A stretch of DNA of 64,000 nucleotides from Ligula intestinalis (GCA_036362985.1 JAYGXS010000007.1:15496459-15560458); one strand, 5' to 3'. Shown: positions 46,649 to 58,348, counted from the first letter of the stretch. Made by a program: numbers and translations. The notes: generated from the sequence alone by a model not told the origin.

Positions 46649-47137
46649 TTATTCTAAGAAATTGAGATTGCACATCAAGACGCGAAGAAAAGTAGGGGTG
46701 TATGTAGAGCATACCCTGCTGTTGGTCTCGGCGTTTTCTGTGGTTCCAAAGAGAGAAGGTGTGAGGCACAAGGCCAGTGCGCGCGGGGACATTCGGTTAC
46801 TGGCCTGATGGGCCACAACCTTCCGAAGATTTTGCAGCACGAAGTCCAGTGTGGCCAAGCGCCACACTCTCTCCCGGGCAGCGCCAGCCTCCTTGCAACC
46901 GGACGGGTAAAATGAAGATGCAAGGCCTGCATGCAATCGACATAAGGTCCGAGCCAGACCAGCTGGCGTCCGCAGACACCGGCCAAGATCCTCAGCCGCC
47001 ATGACCGAGGCGAAGGCGTCAGCATTCAATAGGCTTGTGGGCAAAAAACTTAGATAGCGCTTGAGTGCCGACGAGATTTCTCTATCACGTAAGGCCTCCT
47101 CGTCCGAATCCAGACGATCAAACAACTGACTTACGCT
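46649..47137 (-). CDS. RhoGAP gene terminal exon
   Basis: Acceptor tactttcag/agc at 47138/47137, reading SVSQLFDRLDSDEEALRDRE and then ISSALKRYLSFLP. It ends CNLNFLE with TAA at 46651-46649. The stop overlaps an AATAAA hexamer (46653-46648), so if this is the true end the 3' UTR would be very short. A LINE copy begins about 170 bp further downstream (from about 46480). Confidence 0.87.
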   Translation of the reverse strand, partial: SVSQLFDRLDSDEEALRDREISSALKRYLSFLPTSLLNADAFASVMAAEDLGRCLRTPAGLARTLCRLHAGLASSFYPSGCKEAGAARERVWRLATLDFVLQNLRKVVAHQASNRMSPRALALCLTPSLFGTTENAETNSRVCSTYTPTFLRVLMCNLNFLE

Positions 47138-47550
47138 CTGAAAGTACAGGAACTTATAAATATGCCTATTAGCCTGTATATAATGAAGATTGTGCTTAAA
47201 TTAATCTTTCGTATATGGATTGAACTGCATGCATATGATTGGTGACGTGACTTACGGAATTGGCAAGCTGTATGATATGTCGGACCCTGGAGGCCCGGCC
47301 TGGTACACGGTATATCCCCTCAAGACCCAGACCGCGTAAACGCAGAAGCTTCACCATCTCCGTCAACAGCAGAGGAACTCCCTGGTTGGTGAAACAGGAA
47401 GAAGTATTATGACAGGTCATTGAAGACAAAATCTCATAACCACGCAACAACATCCGTTTGGAGGACTACTTACCGGGTAATCGGGTGACTCTGCCTGTTG
47501 TGATAAGCACGACCCGAACACTGGCCCCAATGGATCCGACTGCAACCAGC
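46649..47550 (-). CDS. RhoGAP-domain protein, 3' exons of a multi-exon gene
   Basis: Three - strand exons (47550 or 47539 to 47474; 47381-47256; 47137-46649) join in frame to give a complete RhoGAP domain. PLGPVFG opens it, then GLGLEGIYRVPGRASRVRHI carries the catalytic arginine finger (the R of GIYR). LKRYLSFLP matches the conserved Lys/Arg helix, and NRMSPRALALCLTPSLFG matches the conserved Asn-containing helix. Known role: stimulating GTP hydrolysis by Rho, Rac or Cdc42. The introns are short (92 and 118 bp). No further domain is seen after the GAP domain, so it is C-terminal in this model. Which ARHGAP subfamily it belongs to cannot be told from this part. Confidence 0.88.
47256..47381 (-). 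CDS. RhoGAP gene exon carrying the arginine finger
   Basis: Acceptor ccaaccag/gga at 47382/47381 and donor aattcc/gtaagt at 47256/47255. The exon is 126 nt, phase 0 on both sides. It encodes GVPLLLTEMVKLL and then LEGIYRVPGRASRVRHI. The Arg of GIYR is the catalytic finger of the family. Confidence 0.88.
47474..47550 (-). CDS. RhoGAP gene exon: first part of the GAP domain
   Basis: The donor is g/gtaagt (47474/47473). Two acceptors fit: ttgcag before 47539 (exon begins SDPLGPVFG) or aatag before 47550 (adds WLQ and takes one carried base). Reading is QSDPLGPVFGSCLSQQAES then PDYP, equivalent to the 'FGVPL' opening of RhoGAP domains. It runs in frame into the arginine-finger exon over a 92-bp intron. 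Confidence 0.72.
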
Positions 47551-47782
47551 CTATTAATGAGGAGGAGTGGGAGGTTAAACAAATATCATGCCTTTTTCCA
47601 TGGCCTTCATTGGTATGACCTGTAACTGAAGGCTTTAACTAAATAAGGATCTGAGTGGGAACACTAAAACATCGGAATTCATGGATGTAGTCTTAGTGGC
47701 TCTACGCAATGGCCAAAATTACAGCTTTTAAATTGTATATGGCTAGGATCATATAGTTACTTCAAAGGGAAGGAATATTGAC

Positions 47783-47875
47783 AGATGGTATTGCTGGCAA
47801 AAACAAGTGAGACTGGAATGGCCATTTCTGGCTTATGAGCCGTCGTTAGCCAGATGAACATGTGTCAACAGTCCC
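47783..47875 (-). repeat. SINE tail fragment
   Basis: The reverse complement includes gccagaaatggccattccag and tctcacttgtttttgccagc, matching the SINE tail at 47990-48061 in the opposite orientation just to the right. Confidence 0.5.
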
Positions 47876-47898
47876 TGACCTAAACCGACTAGACAACG

Positions 47899-48061
47899 AG
47901 CTCATGGCTCAATGGTTAGGGCGTTTAACTCTGATCAACTGTGTTGTGCGCTCGAGGCTCGGGTGGGATATCACTTGGGTCTGGGTATGACTGGCTGACA
48001 ACAGCTAATAAGCCAGAAATGGTCATTTCAGTCTCCCTTTTCTCTGCCGGCAATACTATCT
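47899..48061 (+). repeat. tRNA-derived SINE copy 3
   Basis: Head atggctcaatggttagggcg, degraded B box, then ggtgggatatcacttgggtc and the tail gccagaaatggtcatttcag and tctccc. Same family as 21834-21995. Confidence 0.68.
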
Positions 48062-48853
48062 GCCTAATACCAACCGTTATGGCTGTCAGGGCCTCTATCG
48101 AGGTCCAAGGCAGATCGGAACAAATGAGTTCCGTTAGCGATCAGGTTAGCGTTCACCAACGACTGGAAGGAGTATTATCGGGAAAGAACCCTTGCCATTT
48201 GCAGGTTTCATGCTTATAAATTGAACAACTAGGAAAGCTGTAAAGTGCCTACATTTTCGCACTCTACATGACCTCACTCTTACTGTTGATCTTAGATGAA
48301 AGCAGACGGTTTGAGAAAGGGCAAAGAGAGTTACTGCAATGACACCCAGGGGATCATCTTGACCAAGCAGAGCAATACCTGTTGTGACAAACAGGACCTA
48401 AATACCGAACCTAATGGGTCCGCCGGAAGGTAGCGTAAGACAGGTTATCTAAATAGCTTCTACTATAGTCTATATTGATGTGACGAGATTTCAAAATGTT
48501 TCAAATACCTTGAAAAAAAGTTGACGTGAAAATTGTGAATTACGTAACAGTGGCTCGGTACAATGAAAACAGTCACAGCTAGGAGTATTGTCCGAAATCA
48601 CCTTCTCTATACTAACTTTCAGTAAGTGGTCCTTCTCACATGTTTCATATTTATGAATCAGAAAACCAGGACAAGAGTCTATGCGTTCCTACTGCACATG
48701 ATCTTAATCCTACTGTTGATCTTAAATTAAAGGATGTAGTAAGAGAGGGAGAGAGGCTACTGCAATGCCACTTAAGACAAAATTTTGCCAACCACAAAAT
48801 TGCAGGCAAATGTGCACATTGAGAAGATAAAGAAAGGGTGCAGCAGCACTTAC

Positions 48854-48987
48854 CACTGGATGCCGTCGCCGTTGCCGTCACCGAATCCACCGCTCTTTTT
48901 CCGCGCCACTCTGCCAACCGCCCTTACCAAGCGTCTCACTTTCTGTGACCTTCGACACGTCTGGTGCACCAGAGTAGCGTATGCCAT
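48854..48987 (-). CDS. Candidate 5' exon of the RhoGAP gene (uncertain)
   Basis: On the - strand an ATG at 48987 opens MAYATLVHQTCRRSQKVRRL and continues with a basic stretch (RAVGRVARKKSGG) to a consensus donor cagtg/gtaagt at 48854/48853. A second frame (ending VTATATASSG) would join in phase with the 47550 acceptor, whereas the ATG frame would not unless another exon intervenes. Composition is more coding-like than the surroundings. The donor is the strongest evidence. Confidence 0.35.
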
Positions 48988-49907
48988 CGTCAGTCAGTTA
49001 ATTCTGACGTGCAGACTCTTTGGCCGCTTTATAACGCCACCAACATTGATCGGCATGTTGTAGCCCGCTGCAAAATCGATTCATGACCGTTTGAATGTCC
49101 TGCGCCTATGCTGGCGCAATTGTGGCCAAACTAAAATGGCCTTGTAACAAAGAATTGCTTAGCTTTCATGATAGTATACTAGGTTTATTTAAAGAAAATT
49201 ACGAGAGAGAAAGAGTTTGCTGCCTTAGTTGACATGAGTCTCTAACGTTTAGGGTGAGCAACAGCTGCATTCAGATGTGAATGGACACCAGCCATCTCGA
49301 AACTAATAAGACCTATTGGCTTTACTTCAGTTACCTACAACACAAAAAACTCAGAAGGCATAGCCTTCGACTACTCCCTCAACGAGCCGTCGGGAATGAG
49401 GCAAGGAACACGGGCATTTACAAAGAGCCTGAGAAGCATTAAGTTATTTTTAGAAGTTAAACGGTGGCACATTTGGCTGAATATTGTACGCACAGTTTCA
49501 GAGTAGAAGAATAAAGAAGCGCGAGAGACAAGCACGTATAATGCACGAGGTTGCACGATGGTTTGGGTGGAAAGAATACAGGAAGTCAGGACTCCACTTT
49601 AAAAATATTACAGTTTCAATCAAAGGACATTGAGAATTGACTTCGGCCGACGTCTGCTGAAGCACGATTAATTGAAAATCAGCATGGGTTTAACGGTAAG
49701 ATGAACTTCAGACATGGGTTTTAGCATGCCCAATTACCTCAGCAGACTTTGAACGAAGTCAGAGCATAAGTGAGTGAAAAGCATCAGGTCTAGTGCAACA
49801 GTTATTGAGGAATATGTAAGGCAAAACACCGGAGCGTTGCAGAATGCCGGAAGTAGAAGGCGGCACTTATATACAGGCAATAATTTTCTACCATTGGAAG
49901 AAAAGCA

Positions 49908-49990
49908 CTATCGCAGGGGGTTACGTGAGTCTAACCGTGCAACTGCGATCTTCAGACCATGGCTAGTTAGTGCTGAGGAGAGAAGTCTTT
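49908..49990 (+). repeat. LTR-like repeat R2, end fragment
   Basis: ctatcgcagggggtta, then gcaactgcgatcttcagacc, shared with 58349 and 55861. The sequence beyond 49990 diverges. Confidence 0.55.
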
Positions 49991-51559
49991 AAAGGCCAGA
50001 GCAGATGGAAGAGGAGAATAGATTGACTTGGGAGAGATACGTCCGATCAGTAGGTTGACCGGGCCCAAGGGAGGTCTTAGAGTAGTCGGGCCAGAGGACA
50101 GATAGAGGGAGATCTTTCATTGGGTAGGATGCCTGGAGATTTTTGGCAGAGAGGCAACTGACGTCGGGCACGCGTGCAAGCTCCTCATTCGTCGCCTCAT
50201 AGATGCGAGAACTATGATTGGCTGATCGAGACGTCGAGAAAGCACATCGGTGCGAGTTTTGGAAAGTGCACTTCGACGCGAGCTAGTCAGGCAGGCACGA
50301 CCCGCTACAGCACATCTTATTCGTTGCTTCATCAGTTTACCTCTTGGACAACAGCATCAACCTCTTGGAATTCACGAAGACTTACCAAATGTGGAATGCG
50401 ATGGACTGGGTATAGTTAAGCTGCTGAATTTTGAGGGTCGCCGGCGATCCACCTGATAGTTCGAATGCAGATTCAGAAGACGTTTGTCTGGTGCTCAAAT
50501 GGCAGAATATGTAAGGGAATAGTGACTATTGTTTACCGTAGTTTATATTTGCCTCAAAGGCACTTATTTCCCCACCCTCTTGTCTGATGTCAAGACAGAG
50601 GTCCAAATTGTGCGCTGCGGCTGAAAGAGCTATACATTTTGTGCACGCGTGCGCCATACCTGCTCAGCGCACAAATTACGTGCATTTCACACACAACCGA
50701 ACGTGGGATGGCTCAGTACCCAACTGAGCGAGATTATCATTGGTGTCGCAGGAGGAAGGTGGCACTGCAGCCGGACTCTTTTTTCCTGAGCCAAATTAGC
50801 CAGGAAAGTTTTTCCTCGACGCTCTCTTCTCCATAAAATTTAAGACTCACTGAAGCAGCCCACCTTCTCTGTGCCATTTGGGATATTGTACATAGTCATA
50901 GATTCCAGCGCGTAAGATTGTTTGACTTGAGGAATATGCGTTAATATTTGACATTTCTCTGCTTTCTGATCCAGGCAGAATGCCCGTGTTCGCGCTGGTC
51001 TGTCAACGGGTACGGGGATGAGGCTCAGCGACTGGCGGGACCGCATAGCCCATCTGAGCGTGCCATACATTATTTAGACCCCAAGACAATTCACCATCAC
51101 TTCATAGGATAGGCGGTTTTTAAAATTTCTCATGTACGTTCTCTTCACAAAATGCAAGATTCACTGAAACCCTTAGACGGAGATCTATGTCTAATCCGGC
51201 AGGCTTGATCGTACGCCAACCACGGCACCCAATGGTGGGTACTATACTCGCCTTCGTGCTGAGAAGCACTGGTCGGCGGCACTGCGCTGACTCGCCTTTT
51301 CTCTAACTGTCAAGCTGTTGACCTACACGTGACTGTCCACCATACGCTGGCTCATCACGCCTTCGCTTGTGACCCTTGCACGCCCACGCTGCTCGTTTCT
51401 AAGTCGGGCCACTACCTCGAGTCTTTGCACTATCTTTGTGAGAGCTCGAGCCAACTTGAGTACACCAGGAAGAAGGCATGCGCTGGGCTTCCGAAAAACC
51501 CCTACACTCTCGGCAATTCAGACGTGGCGTTGTAGCGGGTGCATTCTTGCTCGTCTGTC

Positions 51560-51712
51560 AGTCAAATACCTTCGGCCTATTCGTCACTTCCTTCTGTACA
51601 GCGTAAACTGTTCCTAACAATCTGGACTCCAATGACTTCTCTATTTTAAGAAACCGGGCCTGAAGATCGCATTTGCCAGGGTTTAACTAACATAACCACT
51701 GACAGCTTAATT
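51560..51712 (-). repeat. LTR-like repeat R2, fragment
   Basis: Contains the inverted form, aaaccgggcctgaagatcgc then ttgccagggttta, and upstream cttctgtacag and ctccaatgacttctct, as in 42866-43171. Confidence 0.55.
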
Positions 51713-51854
51713 TTGTGGCTAAAAACCTCCTACGTACGTCGAGGGCGAGAACTTCATATCAACTGAATACCACATACATCATCATCTGGCTTTGTGCGTT
51801 GACTATCAAGGATTTGTAAAGGAGAGAATAGACTTACTAATTAGAAGTTTAGAT

Positions 51855-53605
51855 TTATTGAGCGTCGCCACGGTAGTTTACACATCTTGTCTTATCTCCC
51901 ATCTTGTGGATAGGCACAAGGATGCCTGAGCCTCAGTCATCAGGAACGGTCTCGTCTCTCAATGCTTGTCCAATCACCTCATTGAGCCAAGGCGCCAGAG
52001 TGTTGGCACAAGACTTGTAGATTTCGGCGGGAATGCCATCCTCTCCAGGTGCCTTATTGTTGTGCAGCCTTTTTGTGGCATCGGCGATTCTGCTTCAGAA
52101 AGCGGGTCTCATGACACTGGATCAGTAAGGGATGAAGGAGGCTCTACTGTGGATGGGAGCAGGGGCGGTGGGCGGCGGGCTTCGTATCGAAGTTGAGGAG
52201 GTGCTTGAAGTACTCACGCCAGCGTTCGATCTTGGTTGCGTTGTCAGCAAGAAAGCTGCCATTCACATCACGAACTCAGTCATTCAACAAAAACGGTTTA
52301 CCACTAGCCTGGCAAATAAGTTGGTAGAGCTTTCGAGTATCACCAAAGTTTGAGCACAGCTCCATAGAAGTTTTAATTTCAGCCCAGTATTTTTTTGGTC
52401 CTCTCTGGCCGATTCTGCCATTATTTTTCTTAATTGGCGGAAAGAATCGTCATTACGGTCCCTAGCTCTGGCTCTCTCCGCAAGCAACTGCAGGGTGCGT
52501 CCGCTAATCCAAGCACTGTGGCGCCGCTTGATGCATTCAAGAATCTCCTCGGCTGCTCCTTCGGCTGACATTTTCAGTGAGGACCATGGGTTACCTCCTT
52601 TTTCCGTCGGCGCGGGTCGTGAAACAGTATCGGGTTTCTCTGCCTAGGACCTCAGTGGTGTTGGGTGGCCGGATTTTGACGGCATCAAGGCGTCTAGCGC
52701 AGGGTACTTTGGCGCTGATGAGAGGTGAGCTTTCAAGCGTGTGCAAACAAGAACGTGGTCAGAGCCATGGGCATTACCAGTCTCAGCACCACTCAGCGAC
52801 CGACTATCATGAACCCAGCTGCGGAATCTTGAGCTGACTGAAATATCGTCAATCTGACTGGCCGTATGGCCATCACTGGAGTGCCAGGTCAGCAAGTGTT
52901 TGTTGCGGTGCTGGAAGCACGTGTTCGTTACAAACATTCAGTCTCGTTCAGCAAAGTTCAGCAATCAGCCACCATTCTCACATCGAGAACCAAGCCCAAA
53001 TCGGCCAATAAAATGGCTGTTGTGGAGTCACCCAGCCCATTTCGGCCATTCCAATCCCCAGCAACAATCAACAGATCGTGGCGAGGTAGCCTTTCAGCCA
53101 AAGTTTGTAGCTGAGAGTAAAATATGTCCTTATCGCGTTGGTCAGCAGCGGATGTTGGTGCATATACCGCGACCACATATATGTTTGTGAAGTGGCCCTT
53201 CAAGCGCACATAAGCCATGCGTGCATTGACTAGTTCCCAGGCAATTAGTGCATGACTCGCTTGTTGCGAAAGAGCAATTGCCACACCATGTCTGCCGGAG
53301 GAGTCATGGTGGCCACTGTGGTATAGGGTGAAGTGGAAGTCAGCTCCAGGAACTTTTATTTCCTGAGCTCCGGAGTTAGGGGTCGGACTTCGGACAGGCA
53401 GCAGACATCGACGTTGTTCTGATTAAGGCTGCGCACCGTCAGTCTTTTGGTATTAGGGGCCAGGAACGTTCGCACATTCCAGCATCCAATACCAAGAGTG
53501 CGATTGCGATTGAGTAGTCCAGCCCGTTTACTATTCACCTGCACCACTGAAAAAGGGTTGCGGGGCGCGTCGGTTCCCACGGACATCGTAGCATGGATCG
53601 TACAC
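51855..53605 (-). mobile_element. RTE-type LINE, endonuclease and start of RT
   Basis: The - strand from 53605 encodes the endonuclease (GIGCWNVRTFLAPNTKRL, NNVDVCCLSEVR, YVVAVYAPTSAADQRDKD, LLIVAGDWNGRNG, NAHGSDHVLVCTRLKAHLSS). The linker follows (CIKRRHSAWISGRTLQLLAE), and then the RT opening (KAPGEDGIPAEIYKSCANTL, APWLNEVIGQALRD). It ends near 51855 before the catalytic blocks. Frameshifts and stops are present. Its 5' edge abuts Penelope sequence at about 53607. Confidence 0.85.
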
Positions 53606-53606
53606 C

Positions 53607-54427
53607 TGTCAAAGATATTGTTCTTCGGCAATTTTGTCTTCTGGTTCGCTGCAATGCGTCTCAACACGCCTATAGAGCGTCTTCATGCCACTGCGTTTAT
53701 GGCTATTTGGGTGGTTGCTGTTGTAATTCAGTATTTGCATCCTGTTTGTCACTTTCCTGAATACGTTTGTCTTTAAACAACCACAATCTTTGCGACAGAC
53801 GAGGACATCAAGGGAGGCCAGCTGGTTATTCGCTTCCGCCTCCATCTTAAAATAAATATCCGGGAAGACGCTGTTGAGACGCTTCTTGAACGTAAGCGCC
53901 TGATCCTGTTCGATGACGACGAATGTGTCATCCATATACGGCACCCAGAATTTCGGTCTGTGTTGTTAGAAGATCAGAGACTCCAGCCTTTGCAGGACCA
54001 CCTCGGCTATGAGTCCTGAAATCGGTGAACCCATTGGTGTCCCCTTCACCTGCTCGTAGATGCTTCAATCAAACGTGAAGTACATCCTGAGACAGAGCTT
54101 CAGGAGCTGTATGATTTGGGTGTTTCCAAGGCAGTTCTCCCTCTCATCATATTTGTTTCGTAGGAGTAGTTCGACGGTCTCGACTGCCAGATCCTGAGGG
54201 ATGGAAGTAAATAGAGGCGTGACATCGAAGTAAACCATGATTACACTTGGCAGGAGACTAACTCCTTTGAGTTTCTCCAAGAATTTTGTTGACGAGCGGA
54301 CCGCGGTCTCCGAATCAGCATTCAGAAATTTGGGACGCCGAAACAGCCACTTTGATGGCCGTACGTTGGTGTGCCTTTCAGTGATAAGATGGAAAATCCA
54401 ATTTACGATAAAAAAGGAAGAGAGCAA
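53607..54427 (-). mobile_element. Penelope-like element copy, RT region
   Basis: The - strand encodes RT blocks in order: VIMVYFDVTPLFTSIPQDLA (motif A), GTPMGSPISGLIAEVV (motif B, after a stop near 54063), PYMDDTFVVIEQ (motif C) and QLASLDVLVCRKDCG, ending EDKIAEEQYL. The endonuclease part is missing because RTE sequence begins at about 53605. The lineage differs from the element at 32260-34015 (YMDD rather than YVDD). Confidence 0.86.
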
Positions 54428-55500
54428 TCAGCTGGCCTTCCTTGATGTCCTCGTCTGTCGCAAAGATTGTGGTGGCTTAAAGATTAAAGTATTCAGGAAA
54501 GCGACAAACACGATGCAAATACTGAATGACAACAGCAACCACCCAAATAGCCGCAGACGCAGTTGCGTTAGGACGCTCTATGGACGTGTTGAGATGCACT
54601 GCAGCGAACCAGAAGACAAAATTTCTGAAGTGCAATATCTTCGACGGGTGTTCAGAGGAAACGGCTACCCGCGCAACTTCATCAACCGGTGCTTCTGCAA
54701 ACGAACTGGCCGACAAAATTGCACCAACCCTAAGATTTGGTGAGCGCTCCCGTACGTCATAAACGTCTCGGAGGCTGTCGGCCGCCTTCTCGCACCATTT
54801 GGAATTGGAGTCGCACACAGGCCGGAGGCAACCATAAGGCATCAGATAATTAAACCGAAGGACCCACTGCCACGACAAGAAACACATGGAGTCGTCTCCA
54901 AGAACTGGTGCATTTGCGGGCAAAGCTACTATGTCGGAGAAACTGGCAAACTTCTCAAGACGCGAATTTCCGAACGCGCGGCAGCAGTGCGGCGAAATTA
55001 TGCCAATTCTCAAGTTGCGGCTCATTCGAAGAGACCTGGCCAGACATTCAAATTTGATGAGGCTGAAATTCTCTCAAGAGTCGACAATCGAGTGAGCCGA
55101 GAACTATTTGAGTCATGGTTCACGGGCCCCCAATCCATAAACAAGTGCAACGATTTGCCCAATCCATATTCGGTACTGAGACTCCATTTGGCCACAGCAA
55201 GCCGCCATTTGGGGAACGAACAGGCCATCACGTCATCCTACGCAAACGCCAGAGGGCCAAATGGCCGGGCAATCATCATGCCGTAGTCCACCACGTGTGA
55301 TGAAAGTTCAACAGGTCAGAGCCCGCATGCCATCCAACAAACTATCCACGCACAAGAAGGCAATTAACGCTAGTTTTCGCTGCATTTTTGCAGTAATGAA
55401 TGTGTCCTATAGATATTGCAAACCCGTGTGCATCTATTACCCATTTCTGCTAATGTCTCTGATGATAAATCCGCGACGGATGTCGAAACATCAGGCGAAT
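54405..55500 (+). mobile_element. Penelope-like element copy, post-RT and GIY-YIG endonuclease, head to head with its neighbour
   Basis: The + strand encodes NQLAFLDVLVCRKDCGGLKI through EDKISEVQYLRRVFRGNGYP, then (after frameshifts) the GIY-YIG domain CICGQSYYVGETGKLLKTRI and the C-terminus RELFESWFTGPQSINKCNDL. It is followed by a hammerhead-like motif at 55459-55494. The YVG motif is intact. The start at about 54405 abuts the reversed copy at 54427. Confidence 0.85.
55459..55494 (+). ncRNA. Hammerhead-like motif, best-preserved 5' box
   Basis: CTGATGATAAATCCG-CGA-CGGATGTCGAAACATCAG. It has an intact CTGATGA box, an ATCCG/CGGAT stem and the GAAA box. It lies about 170 bp after the Penelope C-terminal coding sequence, where such ribozymes are known in Penelope elements. 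Activity is inferred only. Confidence 0.5.
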
Positions 55501-55860
55501 AAAATTATTGTTCCTGCGATCGAGTCACCTCCTTTTCAATTACTTCCTGGGACTCGCATGTTCACTTTTATTGGCAACAAACCTTATCATGCACCTTTCT
55601 ACCGGTCCACAGGTACATTCTGGTCTACAGGACTGCAAAAGGGGTCGAGTACCCACCTAGGAAGATGGAAATTGGGGCTATTTAGTGATGATTGCACACA
55701 TCAGTGGCCTACGCCTCAGCCTTTTCGGTCTCTTTGGTGTCGCAATCTCGTGGAGCACTTTAAACACACCTGTGATGACCACATATGCGCACCAAGCATG
55801 AACTTACATGATTGCAAGTCTTAACCAACCTTTAAAACAGCTGCATAACCCGCGTGAAGC

Positions 55861-57770
55861 TATCGCAAAGGAGTTAAGGCTAAGCCGGTTGAAGCCTAAC
55901 TACTGCAATCTTTCAGGCCCGGTTCCTTAGAAGAAGATAGAAGTCGTGGAAAACAAGGTAGAAGGAGATTGTATTCTGTACAGAATAAGTAGGAGAAGAA
56001 TTAACAGAAGGGTTGACTCGGCCTGGGGTGGAGTTCGACCCTGAGCAGCGTGAGAGAGCGAGCGCCGCTGCCTCGCGTCCGCCGCACACGCCGGCCGAGT
56101 GAGTTCCGCCTGGTTTTTTGAATGGGCCTAGTGTGAAGTTGCAGCCAACCAGGTGGACAGGCGGTCATCGATTGGCTGGCGCTTGTGAAAGGCTTGATGC
56201 GGCGAGAAGGGGGAAGCGTCTGCTTCTGTCCGCGGTTGCCAAGTGCGTGGCGAAGAAAGGCAGGCTCCCACAAAGTTACAGGATTGTTGGTCCCTTCTTG
56301 GTGGTGGTTGTGCTGAGGTGCCAGACTACTGTAGGGACATTAAACAGCTTTTTGTTTTATTCAGTTAAATATACGTTGTAATTAACTTGACACAACGTTT
56401 AATAAAACGCTAGATTGGCACGTTGCTCTTAACTGGCAACGCCATTGTTCTTATTTGCTGGATTGTAATTGTTGGGATACTTCTACCTTAGATTCCTGTT
56501 TGGCCTGTCAGAAGGCCAGAGTCAGACTGCATAACAAAGCCCACATTGGCACTTTTTGCACCCAACGCACGTTTTGCACATTTCCATATCGACCTGGCAA
56601 GTCCTTTGCCAACATCTCGTGTTGCAGCTATTTGCTTACTGCAACTGACCGATTTACTCGCTGACCCATCAGAACTCTAATACCTAATATACCGGCAGAT
56701 TCGGTTGCTCACGCCTGTTTGGAACAGTGGATTTCATTTATGGTGTCTTCTTTACTATTACCATTGATCGAGGCTCACAATTTGAGTCTAGGCTTTTTAA
56801 CAGTCTTACCGACCTCCTTAGATGTTCTCGCATACGCAAGAAAACATACCACGCATCATCCAATAGTTTGGTATAGCGTCTCCATCGCCAACTCAAAGCC
56901 TCGCTCTGAGCTCATGACATCCTTTCTCATTGGAGTGAGCATCTGTCTTTTGCTCGTGCTTGGTATCCATCCTTCACTCAAGCCCAACTTGGAGTGCTCC
57001 GGTGCCGACCTCGCTTACGGCACTACCCTACATATTCCCGGTGATTTTTTCGGACATTCTCAAACCTCAACTGACTTGGATCCCACAGATTATGCGCAAA
57101 GATTGCACCAAGCAATCGCACCTCTTCGAGCAGCTCCTTCACGTGCTCCAGCATATAAGCCCTATATCGACCCTTGCTGGATAACGTGTTCTTTTGTATT
57201 TGTCCGCGCAGGTGGTGTTCGTCGGTCTCTACAACAGGCTTACGACAGACGATTTCAAGTACTATCTCACACGGACAAACATTTTACGATTGTCTGTGGC
57301 GATCGGACCGACGTGGTCTCAGTCGATCGTTTGAAGGCGGCTTATACCGAGTCTCTCAACTGTCCCAACCAAACAACCTCCACCTGGCCCATTGCCATTT
57401 GCTAGTTTCCAGACTCCGCTTGCACCGACTAGCCCTGCACCTTCTCCTACCCTACATGCTCCTCTCCTTAAACGCAGTGGCCGTCATATCGATTCTCCGA
57501 CCGTTACCAACTTGTACGCTATGCTTAACACTCCCTTAGTTAACACTCCTGTTAACATTTTTATGAAACACCGTTCTCCTAAGAGAGAGAGAGAGTATTG
57601 TAGTGACATAAAACAGCTTTTTGTCTTACCTAGTCAAATATGCTTCGCAATTAACTTCACACGAATTTGAACATGACGCTAGATAAGCACGTCATTTTTA
57701 GTGGTAACCTTCTCTATTCTTATTAACTAGTTCGAAACTGTTGGGATAATTCTGTCTTAGATTCTTGAAT
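55861..57770 (+). mobile_element. Degenerate Ty3/gypsy element: LTR-like segment, integrase, second LTR part
   Basis: The interior (56490-57405) encodes a broken integrase: LACQKARVRLHNKAHIGTF, LLTATDRFTR, and a frameshifted core, then LLGIHPSLKPNLECSGADLA and the C-terminal VRRSLQQAYDRRFQVLSHTD and DRTDVVSVDRLKAAY. Related segments at 56322-56500 and 57592-57768 (acagctttttg, ctagat.ggcacgt / ctagataagcacgt, gttgggata, cttagattc) flank it as partial LTRs. The left one extends back to the R2-type end at 55861. gag, protease and RT are missing. Confidence 0.75.
56719..57405 (+). pseudogene. Gypsy integrase C-terminal remnant
   Basis: An open frame of 228 codons whose second half matches gypsy integrase ends (GADLAYGTTLHIPGDFF; DKHFTIVCGDRTDVVSVDRL). 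The first half is frameshifted relative to the integrase core, so the frame as a whole is not a real protein. Confidence 0.75.
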
Positions 57771-58348
57771 AGACAACTTCGTATTCCACACTATCTTGAC
57801 TTTAAAATCAATGCACTTTTTCAAAACTGAACCGATTATTTTACAGAAGTTTTATGGCCCATGCTTGAAGGCTTGCGCGTAGAATCTGCTGGCTGTCTGG
57901 TCGCTTGATTTAAATTATTGCTTCTTGCATTACTCCTGCCTTTTCCTGCTATATTATTAGTCTGAGCCCCATGATAGCGTTCTCTCTTTCGCTGCATAGT
58001 CTACAGCTCCAAATTCCCCATTAGACAGTTTTGGATAACACTTTCATCTCCTGCAAGGATACTGCAGATTGATAATCTCCTCCGATTGTCGATTTCGAAC
58101 TGTTTATGCAACGGTCTGTCTAGCTGAATAAACTCAGAGAATTAAACATTTTCATTCATCGTTGAATAGCTGTGCTGACTGACGGATGTTCTAGTGGCCT
58201 TACAGTGTACAACTGCAATCAGAAGACAGTACAAAATAAAGAATACCAGCTCTAAACGGAAAGAACTTACACTGTGTTAGAGCCCCGTGTGCTCGGCTAG
58301 TACACCGTCCCTGCACCTTGGGCAGATCTGCCGTACCTTTACTGCGCA

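Noticed and set aside
53940..53960. YMDD motif suggesting a viral polymerase
   Set aside because: The surrounding blocks (VYFDVTPLFTSIP, GTPMGSPISG, RKDCG) and the GIY-YIG domain in the sister copy identify Penelope-like RT, not a virus.
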